NCBI GenBank assembly: GCA_021788565.1
Contig: JAJYKO010000490.1
Location: 1-5,248 of the forward strand
DNA length: 5,248 nucleotides
Reading direction: 5' to 3'
Source of the DNA: Chloroflexota bacterium
GTDB lineage: Bacteria; Chloroflexota; UBA6077
Shown here: positions 1 through 4,749 of the stretch, piece after piece
Numbering within the stretch: the first letter of the stretch is position 1
Layout: the number at the start of each line of letters is the position of its first letter
Position numbers and translations under genes: made by a program
Notes under the pieces: model-generated
Told to the model about the DNA's origin: nothing
The model's input: the letters and a program-made list of their open reading frames with translations, nothing else
Databases searched by the model: none

Positions 1-277
1 CGATGTCTCGCTTTCGCTGCCGCACCCGCAACATGTCCACGGTTACTGGACCGGTGTGGATGCCGTAGTCCTCAGACCGGCGGGCGAGGTACGCGACGCG
101 TCCGCTGGCGATCATGGTCTTGGTGGGCGTGCATCCCTCGTTGACGCAGGTGCCGCCCACGTGCTCTCGCTCGATGATGGCGGTCTTCTTTCCAGCGCGC
201 GCCAGGGCAGCCGAAAGCGGAGTACCGCCCTGACCCGATCCGATCACAATGGCGTCGTACTGCTCGGTCGTAGCCAC
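1..277 (-). CDS. Class-I pyridine nucleotide-disulfide oxidoreductase (MerA/Lpd-like flavoprotein), N-terminal 92 residues, cut by window edge
   Basis: A cytosolic FAD- and NAD(P)H-dependent oxidoreductase of the mercuric reductase / dihydrolipoamide dehydrogenase superfamily. Reading leftward from a GTG at 277, residues 8-18 ([11 protein letters not shown]) form the first beta strand and the dinucleotide-binding glycine loop for FAD. E36 ends the second strand, where it would bind the ribose. Residues 41-53 ([13 protein letters not shown]) carry the redox-active cysteine pair C44 and C49. The segment after it ([14 protein letters not shown]) matches the subgroup often labelled 'mercuric reductase' in databases. 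The vicinal C-terminal cysteines that would support mercury reduction lie outside the window, so the substrate is unknown. The GTG start is chosen because a strong Shine-Dalgarno lies just upstream and the protein begins shortly before the first FAD-binding strand, as is usual. It lies 147 nt downstream of the MFS gene on the same strand; joint transcription is possible but not shown. Confidence 0.93.
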   Translation of the reverse strand, partial: MATTEQYDAIVIGSGQGGTPLSAALARAGKKTAIIEREHVGGTCVNEGCTPTKTMIASGRVAYLARRSEDYGIHTGPVTVDMLRVRQRKRDI

Positions 278-280
278 TTC

Positions 281-289
281 TCACCCCCT
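281..289 (-). promoter_or_regulatory. Shine-Dalgarno of the flavoprotein gene
   Basis: On the minus strand, AGGGGGTGA lies three bases before the GTG at 277 (about seven counted from the AGGGGG core). It supports the GTG start over any downstream ATG: the first in-frame ATG codon is residue 55, beyond the FAD loop and the CxxxxC motif. Confidence 0.7.
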
Positions 290-424
290 AATCGGCCCCT
301 CTGCCACGCGGCCATCCAAGACGAGGTGCATGCATCACGGCGCTGGATGCTCGGGGCTTCCTCAAATCTGCGGACAACAGCGAGTCTCGCGGGATGCCGG
401 CACAATTGGCTTCTAGAGCCGCAA

Positions 425-2014
425 TCATCGTGCCGGTGTTTTCGCTCGCCTGCCGCCAATCAGCAGTTCCGCGCTGCCCGCACTGACCAATGCCAACCCC
501 GCGGCGACGAGCATCGCCAGCCGGTAACCGTCCACGTAAGCCGCCGCAACGGCACGTTTTATTCGGAATTGGGTGCCTGGACTGATGTCAGTAGGTACCT
601 GAATACTGGCCAATCGTGTGCGTTGCGCGTCGACGGCGACCTGCGTGCGCGGTGGCAGATGCAGCGATGCCAGCCTCTGATCGAGGCTGCCGTCGAATGT
701 GACGAGCACTACGATGCCGAAGACCGCCACGGCGAGGAGCCCGGCCACACGCGCCACGGAGTTGTTGATGCCGGAGGCCACCCCAACATGATCCTCATCC
801 ACCGCATTCATTACCGTCGTGGTGAGAGGGGCGACCGTGATCGCCATTCCCAGCCCGAGAGTTACCATGGCAGGGAAGAAAGTCGTCCAATAGCTTCCGC
901 CAATCCCGGGCAGGGCGAGCAAAGCGAATCCAGCCGCGGCGATCGTCGGCCCAACGACCAGCGGGAGCCTGGCTCCGTATCGATCTACCAGGCCGCCCGA
1001 CCACCTCCCGAGGACGGACATGATCACAATGAAGGGTAGGAAGGCAGATCCTGCCGCCGTTGGAGAGTATCCCTGAACCTGGATCAGATTGAGGGGAACA
1101 AAGAAGAACGCTCCACCAAGGGCCGCGTACAGCATCAGCGTCAGCAAGTTCGCCCCGTCGAAAACTCGGGATTGGAAGGGGTCGAGAGGCATCATCGGAC
1201 TGCGACTCCGTGCCTCTACGACCAGGAAGGCGCACATCGAGATGACCCCGACTGCGAGAGCAGCAAGAACGATTGGATGGGACAGCCCGAGGGCTCCCGC
1301 CTGGATTAGCCCGAAGACGAGTGTACCGAGGCCAAGAGTCACGGCTAGAGCTCCGGGCCAGTCCAACCTGCCTTGATTGCTTCCAGCCCTGCTCTCGGGC
1401 ACTCGCCAGACCGCTATGATCACCACAGCGATCGCTAACGGGAGGTTGATGAAGAAGACCGCCCGCCAAGATACGTGCTCGACCAGCCAGCCGCCGAGTA
1501 CCGGCCCCACCGCGGTGGATATCGCGGTAAGCCCCGACCACGTTCCGATGGCGCGACCGCGTCGATCGTTCCCGAAGGACGCCCCGATGATGGCGAGGCT
1601 GCCCGGTACGAGCAGCGCCGCTCCTATGCCCTGGACGGCTCGTGCGATGATCAGTTGACTTGCGCCTGGGGCGAGGCCGCACACGGCTGATGCCAGGGCG
1701 AAGACTACTACTCCGATGGTGAAGACGGCTCGCCGGCCATATCGATCTCCCAGTGCCCCGCCCACGAGGGTGAGGGCAGCAAGGAAGAGCGTATAGGCCT
1801 CCACCACCCATTGAAGGTCGGAGACCGTGGTCCTCAGGTCGATCTGCAGCACGGGGAGGGCGACGTTGACCACGGACCCGTCGACAAAGGCCATCGTCGA
1901 TCCCAGGATGGTGGCAGCGAGCACCCACTTCTCCGTGTCGCGTGGGCAGCCGCCCGCCGCGTGGGAGTGCTGGATTGATGCCTCGTCACAGGGAAGCCTC
2001 ACGGATTGGATCAT
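425..2014 (-). CDS. MFS transporter, DHA2 (EmrB/QacA-type) family, 14 TM drug:H+ antiporter
   Basis: An inner-membrane efflux pump of 529 residues, a normal length for the 14-helix DHA2 family (QacA is about 514). TM1 holds the family motif FVDGSVVNVALP (43-54) with the conserved acidic residue D45. Motif A, GGALGDRYGRR, is at 85-95 and follows WVVEAYTLFLAAL (69-81). The motif B region RAVQGIGAALLVPGSL is at 125-140. The antiporter motif C, GPVLGGWL (170-177), is followed by SWRAVFFINLP (182-192). A second, degenerate motif A (GGLVDRYGAR) is at 340-349, and the GVASGINNSVARVAG segment (411-425) is typical of the C-terminal half. A soluble loop (about 441-497) precedes the last helix. The ATG at 2014 is chosen because AAGGGAG lies four bases upstream; an in-frame TTG at 2056 would add 14 hydrophilic residues with poor ribosome-binding context. 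The N-terminal tail (1-29) has two cysteines. The substrate cannot be told from sequence. The gene is divergent from the 171-residue gene, and no regulator lies beside it. Confidence 0.95.
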   Translation of the reverse strand: MIQSVRLPCDEASIQHSHAAGGCPRDTEKWVLAATILGSTMAFVDGSVVNVALPVLQIDLRTTVSDLQWVVEAYTLFLAALTLVGGALGDRYGRRAVFTIGVVVFALASAVCGLAPGASQLIIARAVQGIGAALLVPGSLAIIGASFGNDRRGRAIGTWSGLTAISTAVGPVLGGWLVEHVSWRAVFFINLPLAIAVVIIAVWRVPESRAGSNQGRLDWPGALAVTLGLGTLVFGLIQAGALGLSHPIVLAALAVGVISMCAFLVVEARSRSPMMPLDPFQSRVFDGANLLTLMLYAALGGAFFFVPLNLIQVQGYSPTAAGSAFLPFIVIMSVLGRWSGGLVDRYGARLPLVVGPTIAAAGFALLALPGIGGSYWTTFFPAMVTLGLGMAITVAPLTTTVMNAVDEDHVGVASGINNSVARVAGLLAVAVFGIVVLVTFDGSLDQRLASLHLPPRTQVAVDAQRTRLASIQVPTDISPGTQFRIKRAVAAAYVDGYRLAMLVAAGLALVSAGSAELLIGGRRAKTPAR

Positions 2015-2018
2015 CTTG

Positions 2019-2025
2019 CTCCCTT
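2019..2025 (-). promoter_or_regulatory. Shine-Dalgarno deciding the MFS start
   Basis: Minus-strand AAGGGAG, four bases before the ATG at 2014. The longer TTG alternative at 2056 has only a weak GGTAAC upstream, so the ATG is preferred. Confidence 0.6.
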
Positions 2026-2135
2026 GTGCTCCGCTTGTAGCTCCGTGTTGTGGCAAGCGTTACCGCGTGCAGCCCAGATGAAATGCGTCCCACGGATTCC
2101 GGATGACTGAAAACGAAGCACGATACGGTCCACAT

Positions 2136-2150
2136 TGCCTGCCGATTGGG
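2136..2150 (+). repeat. Left copy of 15-bp direct repeat flanking the foldback element
   Basis: TGCCTGCCGATTGGG, identical to the copy at 2308-2322, directly abuts the left terminus of the 157-bp palindromic element. A perfect 15-mer repeated about 170 bp apart, exactly at both element edges, is unlikely by chance and fits a target-site duplication or a recombination/insertion motif. Confidence 0.75.
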
Positions 2151-2307
2151 GATGGTTCAGGAGGGAGGGCAGATGGGGTTACAGTCGGGGAGGGCGAGCC
2201 TCCCGGCGAGCCGCCACGTCGGTAGGAAACTGGCGGCTCAGCAGGAGCTTCGCCCTCCCATCGTCCTCCCGAGCCCTCAGCGGCACTGCGACCCCAACGC
2301 TGAACCA
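2151..2307. mobile_element. MITE-like foldback element, 157 bp, non-coding
   Basis: The outer ends form an inverted repeat: ATGGTTCAG at 2152-2160 and its exact complement CTGAACCAT at 2300-2308, whose last T is shared with the right direct repeat. A second inverted pair lies inside: TGGGGTTACAGT (2174-2185) against ACTGCGACCCCA (2285-2296), 10 of 12 matching. A third is the long core hairpin at 2188-2259. The whole element is thus an imperfect palindrome. A perfect 15-bp direct repeat abuts both sides, as a target duplication would. No transposase is encoded, so any movement would need one supplied in trans. The duplication is longer than most insertion sequences make, so the mechanism is open. 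Seen directly: the repeats. Inferred: past mobility. Confidence 0.55.
2188..2259. repeat. Core inverted repeat / hairpin, 28-bp arms
   Basis: The left arm 2188-2215 starts GGGAGGGCGA and ends GAGCCGCC. The right arm 2232-2259 starts GGCGGCTC and ends TCGCCCTCCC. The arms pair at 23 of 28 positions, and A2216-T2231 can extend the stem, leaving a 14-nt loop. The five mismatches lie in the middle of the arm and both ends are perfect. There is no U-tract after either arm, so it is not a standard intrinsic terminator. The sequence resembles dispersed GC-rich palindromes (REP/MITE type) whose translation gives 'EGEAPAEP'-like shadow peptides in some environmental genomes; that likeness is from memory. 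Confidence 0.8.
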
Positions 2308-2328
2308 TGCCTGCCGATTGGGTAGAAT
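2300..2328 (+). promoter_or_regulatory. Tentative sigma-70-like promoter of the 171-residue gene
   Basis: TAGAAT at 2323-2328 matches the TATAAT consensus at five of six positions. It sits 45 nt before the ATG, a sensible 5' leader length. The hexamer 17 bp upstream, CTGAAC (2300-2305), is only a 3/6 match to TTGACA and lies inside the right terminal inverted repeat of the foldback element. If real, the -35 region is supplied by the element and the -10 by host sequence. This rests on consensus matching only. Confidence 0.25.
2308..2322 (+). repeat. Right copy of 15-bp direct repeat flanking the foldback element
   Basis: Identical to 2136-2150. Its first base also completes the right 9-bp terminal inverted repeat, so the element/target boundary is ambiguous by one base. 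It lies immediately before the possible -10 box of the downstream gene. Confidence 0.75.
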
Positions 2329-2358
2329 GGCACCGGCGCCAGGGCAAGAAACTGGACT

Positions 2359-2368
2359 AAGGAGGAGG
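2359..2368 (+). promoter_or_regulatory. Strong Shine-Dalgarno of the 171-residue gene
   Basis: AAGGAGGAGG ends five bases before the ATG at 2374. It is a near-perfect anti-16S complement and fixes the start; an open frame starting at 2387 in another frame has no such signal. Confidence 0.85.
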
Positions 2369-2373
2369 TTCAG

Positions 2374-2889
2374 ATGACTCAAAAGAATGCGCTTGTCGAT
2401 GCGCTGCACGCGTCGACGGCCTACGAACCCCTGGCCGAACCGTCGCGGCTGTTCGGTCAATTCGTCGGAGCCTGGGATCTCGAATGGCACGGCCTCGATC
2501 GCTCGGGCTCCCCTGTCGTCGTCGAAGGCGAACTACATTTCGGCTGGATACTGGATGGGCGTGCGGTCCAGGACGTCTGGCGGGTGCCGGCAGACCCAGA
2601 CGATGCTGCCCCGATACGAGGATTTCACGGCACGACGGTCCGCTTCTACGATCCACACATCGGGGCGTGGCGGTCGACCTGGCTGGATCCGTTGAATGGC
2701 CGAGTGCGGCGGTTCCTGGGAAGGCCGGTCGGCGACGCGATCGTGCTGGAGGGGCTGGACGAGGACCCACTGGAGAGATGGAGCTTCAACGACATAACAC
2801 ACGATAGCTTCCGGTGGATGGGCGAGCAATCGACCGACGGCGGGCACACCTGGACTATCGAGGAAGAGATGTTCGCCCGCCGTCGTTGA
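2374..2889 (+). CDS. Calycin/DUF1579-like protein of unknown function, 171 aa
   Basis: A small, probably cytosolic protein with no signal peptide or membrane segment. Residues 27-38 (FGQFVGAWDLEW) have the G-x-W pattern that opens many lipocalin-like beta barrels. A series of predicted beta strands follows: 48-60 (VVVEGELHFGWIL), 64-71 (AVQDVWRV), 87-92 (TTVRFY), 98-104, 121-128, 133-138. It closes with DSFRWMGEQSTDGGHTW (144-160) and a last strand. The alternating strands, nine tryptophans and the 'DGG.TW' ending are like DUF1579 and related calycin-type proteins, which bind small hydrophobic ligands or are uncharacterised. I place it there by pattern only. There is no catalytic motif. The gene is alone on its strand, divergent from the MFS pump and convergent with the secreted protein gene, and has palindromic repeats on both sides, so it is probably transcribed alone. 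Confidence 0.85.
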   Translation: MTQKNALVDALHASTAYEPLAEPSRLFGQFVGAWDLEWHGLDRSGSPVVVEGELHFGWILDGRAVQDVWRVPADPDDAAPIRGFHGTTVRFYDPHIGAWRSTWLDPLNGRVRRFLGRPVGDAIVLEGLDEDPLERWSFNDITHDSFRWMGEQSTDGGHTWTIEEEMFARRR

Positions 2890-2940
2890 GACAACCCAGG
2901 CTCCCGAGCGTCAGACCACGACTGGCGCGGCCCTGCTGCC

Positions 2941-2960
2941 CTGTCACGGTGAAGATGACA
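2941..2960. repeat. Possible terminal fragment of the REP-like repeat
   Basis: CTGTCACG at 2941-2948 repeats exactly at 2964-2971, the outer end of the neighbouring palindrome. GATGACA at 2954-2960 repeats at 3028-3034 (the palindrome's other end) and again at 3048-3054. TGTCA/TGACA form a short inverted pair at 2942-2946 and 2956-2960. These look like leftover ends of further repeat copies, but the words are short. Confidence 0.35.
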
Positions 2961-2963
2961 CGA

Positions 2964-3034
2964 CTGTCACGCTGAGCGCAGCGAAGCATCTCCACGTCGT
3001 TGCAGAGATCCTTCGCTGTCGCTCAGGATGACAG
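2964..3034. repeat. REP-like inverted repeat between convergent genes
   Basis: The left arm 2964-2992 contains GCTGAGCGCAGCGAAGCATC. The right arm 3005-3034 contains GATCCTTCGCTGTCGCTCAG. The arms are complementary apart from two adjacent mismatches, one single mismatch and a one-base bulge; the loop is 12 nt (2993-3004). It resembles the dispersed 'TCATCCTGAGCG...AGCGAAGGATC' palindrome that I recall from Chloroflexota and other environmental genomes. It lies between two convergent gene ends, where such a hairpin could stall polymerase or protect 3' ends, but neither strand has a U-tract, so an intrinsic terminator is not claimed. It is unrelated in sequence to the foldback element at 2151-2307. 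Confidence 0.8.
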
Positions 3035-3080
3035 AATAAGCGCCGGCGATGACACCTGCTAGGAGCAGCGGGTCAAAGCC

Positions 3081-4607
3081 CTACTGCGGTTCGAAAGCAA
3101 ACGTTAGGTCGGTGTTAGGTAGCTTCGTAGGGTCAGCCATCCAGCCTGGCTTCGAAGGGTCGTACTGTCTGAGAAACGGCGAGTTGCTGGCCTTCGCTTC
3201 CTGCTCCAGGTCCGCGGGAAGATTTCTGCCGGTGATCAGGCTCTTGAACCAGTCGCCCAGGAGGATACCCTCCGTGATCGGGTTGCCGTTGGCATCGAGA
3301 CCCTGGAAGTGAAGTATCCCCCTCTGGAAGCGCAGGTAGAAGAAGTTGGAGTTGGTGGGGTCCGGCGTCGGGTTGCTGGTGGGGACTCCCCAGATCTCCA
3401 GGTTCAGCAGGGGCAACAGGCCGAGGTCGCCGCCTCCATTGGGGAAGGCGTCCTGCATCCTCACTGTGCCCGTGAAGGCGTCGAAGAAGCCGACGTGCTG
3501 GCCGTCTGCGTCGTTCGGTGCGTGCTGCTGCACGAAGGAGATTACCCGATCGGCATAGTCCGAGGAGCCCACCGTTGGCGTCGCGGCCTTGACCGATAGA
3601 TCGACGGCCGGGAACTGGCTGCCGTTGATGCGGGTATAGGGCATCAGGCCTGGGTCGAGAAGGTTCATGGTGCGCGCGTTGCCGTCGGGACCTATCTGCA
3701 TGACCTCCCTCTGGAAGAACTGGGTGGTGAACCCGAGGAACTGGAAGGTTCGAGAGACGGGGTAGCCGAAGGTGCGGATGCCTCCCCGCTTGTTGAAGTA
3801 ATCCCAGAAGGTGTCGTTATCGACGGCGAAGCCCGTCTGCGCGAAGTAGCGCTCCGGCGCGACGCTGACCGGAGCGGGACGCAGAAGGACATCCGCCTCC
3901 AACGCCTGACCGTTCTGAGTTGTGGCTGTCGTACTGCCGGTCCAGTTGCCACCCTGGAATTGCGCGGTACTCGTAATTTTGTAGCTGCCAGGGGCAATGG
4001 GCGACACAATGTAGTGCCCCCGTGCGTCGGTAATCGCCTGGATCGGTTGCTGGCCGCCGTTGGGGTCGGTGATGGTCACGCCAATCCAGGTCGCAGACGC
4101 GTCGCCGGTATCCAACCGACGATCGAGGTTGCTGTCGAAGGCGACCTGGCCCCACAGCATCCCGCCTTGAGTAGGGGCTCCCACCGTCAATGGCGCGCTG
4201 GCGGAGAAGTCGGATCCGTTGGAAACGTCGACTGTATAGTTGCCCGGAACCACAATCACGCTACCGCGGCTGCCCTGTCCGAAGAGAGTGTTCGGCACCG
4301 TGGCCTGGACCGAGAAGTTTCCCGCCGCGTCGGTCTGGAAGACTAGCCCCATACTGGCACTGGGGCCGTTCGGATTCGAGGTCTCGTACATTCTAGCCCC
4401 GAACTGAGTATTCGCGGGCCACCCACTGCCTTGTAGCATCACTTTGGCGTTCGGAGCCGCGGTCACCGGACTTACCGTGAAGACCGGGGCCTTCTCCGCA
4501 CCTACCCGTCGGGCATGCCCGACCGGCCACTGGAGCGCGACTATGGCTGTCAGCACCGCCATGGCCAGCACAGTCCTGGCCAGCAGTACCGTCGTTCTCG
4601 CTTTCAT
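3081..4607 (-). CDS. Exported multidomain protein: Ig-like, SdrD-B-like and duplicated 'FGYP' module, 508 aa
   Basis: Residues 1-37 form a Sec signal peptide: basic start (K2, R4, R11), hydrophobic core about 13-25, likely cleavage after VGA at 35-37. Residues 41-143 look like an Ig/IPT-type beta-sandwich (FTVSPVTAAPNAKVMLQGSG ... TDAAGNFSVQATVP). Residues 150-243 resemble an SdrD-B / carboxypeptidase-regulatory prealbumin-like domain. It opens with a calcium-loop-like DSNLDRRLDTGD (158-169) and has the ARGHYIVSPIAPGSYKI turn (195-211). Residues 254-324 form a module YFAQTGF...KRGGIRTFGYPVS...TTQFFQREVMQ known to me from exported Chloroflexota proteins. A second, looser copy spans about 402-458 (LEIWGVPTS...YLRFQRGILHF). 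There is no sortase motif or C-terminal anchor, so it is probably secreted or loosely wall-associated. No enzymatic motif is seen; its function is unknown. The ATG at 4607 is preferred over an in-frame GTG at 4667 because it has the Shine-Dalgarno and puts the signal peptide at the very N-terminus. The gene is downstream of the PHP gene with a 142-bp gap. Confidence 0.9.
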   Translation of the reverse strand: MKARTTVLLARTVLAMAVLTAIVALQWPVGHARRVGAEKAPVFTVSPVTAAPNAKVMLQGSGWPANTQFGARMYETSNPNGPSASMGLVFQTDAAGNFSVQATVPNTLFGQGSRGSVIVVPGNYTVDVSNGSDFSASAPLTVGAPTQGGMLWGQVAFDSNLDRRLDTGDASATWIGVTITDPNGGQQPIQAITDARGHYIVSPIAPGSYKITSTAQFQGGNWTGSTTATTQNGQALEADVLLRPAPVSVAPERYFAQTGFAVDNDTFWDYFNKRGGIRTFGYPVSRTFQFLGFTTQFFQREVMQIGPDGNARTMNLLDPGLMPYTRINGSQFPAVDLSVKAATPTVGSSDYADRVISFVQQHAPNDADGQHVGFFDAFTGTVRMQDAFPNGGGDLGLLPLLNLEIWGVPTSNPTPDPTNSNFFYLRFQRGILHFQGLDANGNPITEGILLGDWFKSLITGRNLPADLEQEAKASNSPFLRQYDPSKPGWMADPTKLPNTDLTFAFEPQ

Positions 4608-4611
4608 AGGA

Positions 4612-4619
4612 TCCCTTCC
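4612..4619 (-). promoter_or_regulatory. Shine-Dalgarno deciding the start of the exported protein
   Basis: Minus-strand GGAAGGGA, four bases before the ATG at 4607. The upstream GTG at 4667 has only a weak TTAGG before it and would bury the signal peptide behind 20 extra residues. Confidence 0.6.
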
Positions 4620-4627
4620 CGCCGAAA

Positions 4628-4651
4628 CGGCTGACGCCGTAGCGGCAGCCG
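4628..4651 (-). other. Small dyad in the leader of the exported protein gene
   Basis: CGGCT (4628-4632) pairs with AGCCG (4647-4651), and GCCG (4636-4639) pairs with CGGC (4643-4646) around a TAG loop, leaving a three-base bulge on one side. It lies 21 bp upstream of the ATG, just ahead of the Shine-Dalgarno, so it could be a leader hairpin. It has no U-tract, and stems this short arise by chance in GC-rich DNA. Confidence 0.25.
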
Positions 4652-4749
4652 CACCTCGATTTGACACCTAACGTGGAAACGGCGATTGGGTCAGAACGTT
4701 ACGCTGGGGTGACGAGGAGGGGGAATGCTGGTGGCAATTCGCGCAGCGG

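Larger units (their letters stand above)
2015..2373. other. Divergent intergenic region (359 bp) between the MFS gene and the 171-residue gene
   Basis: No credible protein gene lies here. Short open frames on both strands (for example the minus-strand frame reading EGEAPAEPPVS) are products of the palindromic repeat. The left part (2015-2135) must hold the MFS leader and promoter, but I find no convincing sigma-70 pair or operator in it. The middle (2136-2322) is the foldback element and its flanking direct repeats. The right part (2323-2373) holds a possible -10 box and a strong Shine-Dalgarno for the plus-strand gene. Confidence 0.8.

Noticed and set aside
327..334. TGCATGCA palindrome between the MFS and flavoprotein genes as an operator
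   Set aside because: An 8-bp perfect palindrome is expected by chance at this scale, and it is not placed against any recognisable promoter.
56..1039. Long plus-strand open frame (327 codons)
   Set aside because: It runs antisense to the MFS transporter and the flavoprotein start. Its product is rich in Arg, Ser, His and Pro with no domain pattern, as expected from the reverse of GC-rich coding DNA.
795..1928. Minus-strand open frame of 377 codons overlapping the MFS gene in another frame
   Set aside because: It is a frame-shifted shadow of the transporter: Arg/Gly/Pro/Ser-rich, no membrane segments, and wholly inside a gene with full DHA2 motifs.
2188..2259. Core hairpin as an intrinsic terminator
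   Set aside because: Neither side has a run of T (or of A for the minus strand) after the stem, and no gene ends nearby: both neighbours start on either side of it.
2060..2490. Overlapping minus-strand frames across the intergenic region (peptides with EGEAPAEPPVS or RRGGSPGGSPS)
   Set aside because: They are translations of the palindromic repeat, have low-complexity composition and no ribosome-binding site, and one runs into the 171-residue gene antisense.
2964..3034. Bidirectional Rho-independent terminator
   Set aside because: The position between convergent genes fits, but the bases after the stem (AATAAGCG on the right, AGTCGTG on the left complement) give no U-tract, so I call it a repeat only.
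2941..3054. CRISPR-like repeat cluster (CTGTCACG and GATGACA words)
   Set aside because: The repeated words are 7-8 bp with irregular spacing and are explained as ends of a palindromic repeat; there are no spacers of even length and no cas genes.
3081..4607. Exported protein as a glycosidase or peptidase
   Set aside because: No catalytic signature is visible in any of its domains; they all look like beta-rich structural or binding modules.
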